From Methylocystis sp. MJC1 (GTDB lineage: Bacteria; Pseudomonadota; Alphaproteobacteria; Rhizobiales; Beijerinckiaceae): a DNA stretch of 64,000 nucleotides. Positions 63,222-64,000 of this stretch are shown in pieces; positions within the stretch are counted from its first letter, which is position 1; every line of letters begins with the position of its first letter. Where the stretch lies: NCBI RefSeq assembly GCF_026427715.1, contig NZ_CP107561.1, positions 62,001 to 126,000 of the forward strand, in the 5' to 3' direction. The notes under the pieces are model-generated. The model was not told the origin of the DNA, ran no database searches, and saw nothing but the letters and a program-made list of their open reading frames with translations. The translations under genes were made by a program, and so were the position numbers.

Positions 63222-64000
63222 TGCGCAACATCGTTACGACGGATGCGCTCGGTCGCCTCGATGGCGCGGCCGGTCCTTGCCACGGCGCAGTCTTCCTTAC
63301 CTATACGTTCGACGCGCGGTTTTTCGAGGAGGAGGTCCTGGCAACCGTGCTTCAGCTCCAAGAGGATCCGACCGAGGCCACTCGGCGCTTCCTCGACGAA
63401 GGGCGGCGCAAATTGGTCGAGACGCCGGTGCTCGTTATCGCCGACCCCGGGATGCTGCGGGGCGGCCAGCGCTTACCCTACGACCTGCTTCGCGCCGATA
63501 CCGCGCGGCTTTTTCACCCGAAGCTCGCTCTCCTCCTCTACGGCGCAGGTGTGCGGATGGTGGTCGGTTCTGGGAACCTCACTCCAGGAGGCTATGGCGA
63601 CAACGCCGAGCTTTCAGCGGTGCTTCCCCTCGACTATGCCCGCGACGCGGGGCTGCTCCGGCGGGTCGTGGCTTTCGTAGAGGCCTCCGGCGTACGCGGA
63701 GAGGCCTGGAGCCGGTTCCAAGCCGAACTCCGGCCGCGCTTGGGTCCGGGGGACGACGCGGACACGGCGCCGCCATGGCTGCTTCACACGTACGACAAGA
63801 TGCCGCTCCTCGATGCGTTTCTCGCCCGGTTGCCCCCCGATGCGAAGGTCGAACGCATTGGAGTGCTCGCTCCTTTCCACCAGGAGGACGGGGCACCACC
63901 CGACGGCGCGATCTTTGACCGCCTCCTTGACGCTACTGAGGGACGGCGTGCGCACGGTTTCGAGCTCGACGTGGGCGTATCCTGGGAGGGAAACCCGGTC
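63221..64000 (+). CDS. phospholipase D-like nuclease, cut by window end
   Basis: First 260 codons of an open frame with no stop before the edge. It starts MRNIVTTDALGRLDG, has LTYTFDARFFEEEVL, then one HxK motif (His99-Pro-Lys101) followed by VVGSGNLTPGGYGDNAE (Ser117, Asn119), the tyrosyl-DNA phosphodiesterase/PLD arrangement. A second motif, expected further on, is outside. PLD-type nucleases with a helicase are common in defence systems; the next gene would show this. Confidence 0.8.
   Translation, partial: MRNIVTTDALGRLDGAAGPCHGAVFLTYTFDARFFEEEVLATVLQLQEDPTEATRRFLDEGRRKLVETPVLVIADPGMLRGGQRLPYDLLRADTARLFHPKLALLLYGAGVRMVVGSGNLTPGGYGDNAELSAVLPLDYARDAGLLRRVVAFVEASGVRGEAWSRFQAELRPRLGPGDDADTAPPWLLHTYDKMPLLDAFLARLPPDAKVERIGVLAPFHQEDGAPPDGAIFDRLLDATEGRRAHGFELDVGVSWEGNPV

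Overview
The window reads as part of a large conjugative or mobilisable plasmid (or an integrative conjugative element) of a GC-rich alphaproteobacterium, most likely Hyphomicrobiales. The evidence is a GapR/DUF2312 protein, a SOS peptidase, two SSB-type proteins, IncP-like relaxosome genes, and the style of the cargo genes. No ribosomal RNA, tRNA, CRISPR array or complete transposase was seen. Both ends are open: a coupling-protein gene is cut at the left edge and a phospholipase-D-like gene is cut at the right edge.

Region 1 (2-18026) is the transfer region, interrupted by cargo. A TraG/VirD4 coupling protein (2-1864) is followed by about 10 kb of accessory genes: katG, an SDR, an isoprenylcysteine-methyltransferase-like protein, a zinc-acquisition cluster (TonB receptor, ZnuA-like binding protein and Zur, with two Zur-box-like palindromes), a small membrane protein, and a Crp/Fnr regulator with a perfect 16-bp palindrome next to it. 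The relaxase and MobC/TraJ-like genes (minus strand) and the traK-traL-traM-like genes (plus strand) then diverge from an AT-rich region. That region holds a hairpin followed 2 bp later by TATCCTGCCA, the nick core of RP4 oriT and of T-DNA borders.

Region 2 (18161-27284) is a signalling and transport block: a CDF-type cation transporter, a secreted protein with two related modules, an orphan CHASE3 sensor, a 39-residue membrane ORF, a histidine kinase and a sigma-54-type response regulator. An MFS - SLC13 - DMT transporter operon follows. Two sites with GG-N10-GC spacing (19212 and 23924) look like sigma-54 promoters, which suggests the regulator controls both the secreted-protein gene and the transporter operon.

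Region 3 (27285-39318) is plasmid backbone: GapR, a quinone-reductase-like enzyme, YedK, two SSB-like proteins, an acyltransferase, a TrbM-like protein, a LuxR-type regulator broken by one in-frame TGA, a canonical lux box in front of an unknown gene, a winged-helix replication-type protein with a possible antisense RNA, an XRE regulator and a PLD nuclease.

Region 4 (39748-64000) is a defence-type island. It holds an AddB/AddA-like nuclease-helicase pair, SIR2-HerA with a KTSC-domain third gene, an SbcCD/YhaNO-like pair led by an unusual HNH-methyltransferase fusion, a Fic protein, and a tightly overlapped four-gene operon (unknown protein, QueC-like PP-loop enzyme, XRE-ImmA/IrrE peptidase, PIN-domain protein). 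After ISL3/scpB debris comes the start of a system with a PLD-type nuclease. The four-gene QueC-like operon is the best candidate for an undescribed system. The HNH-methyltransferase/SbcCD operon and the sigma-54 sensory block come next.
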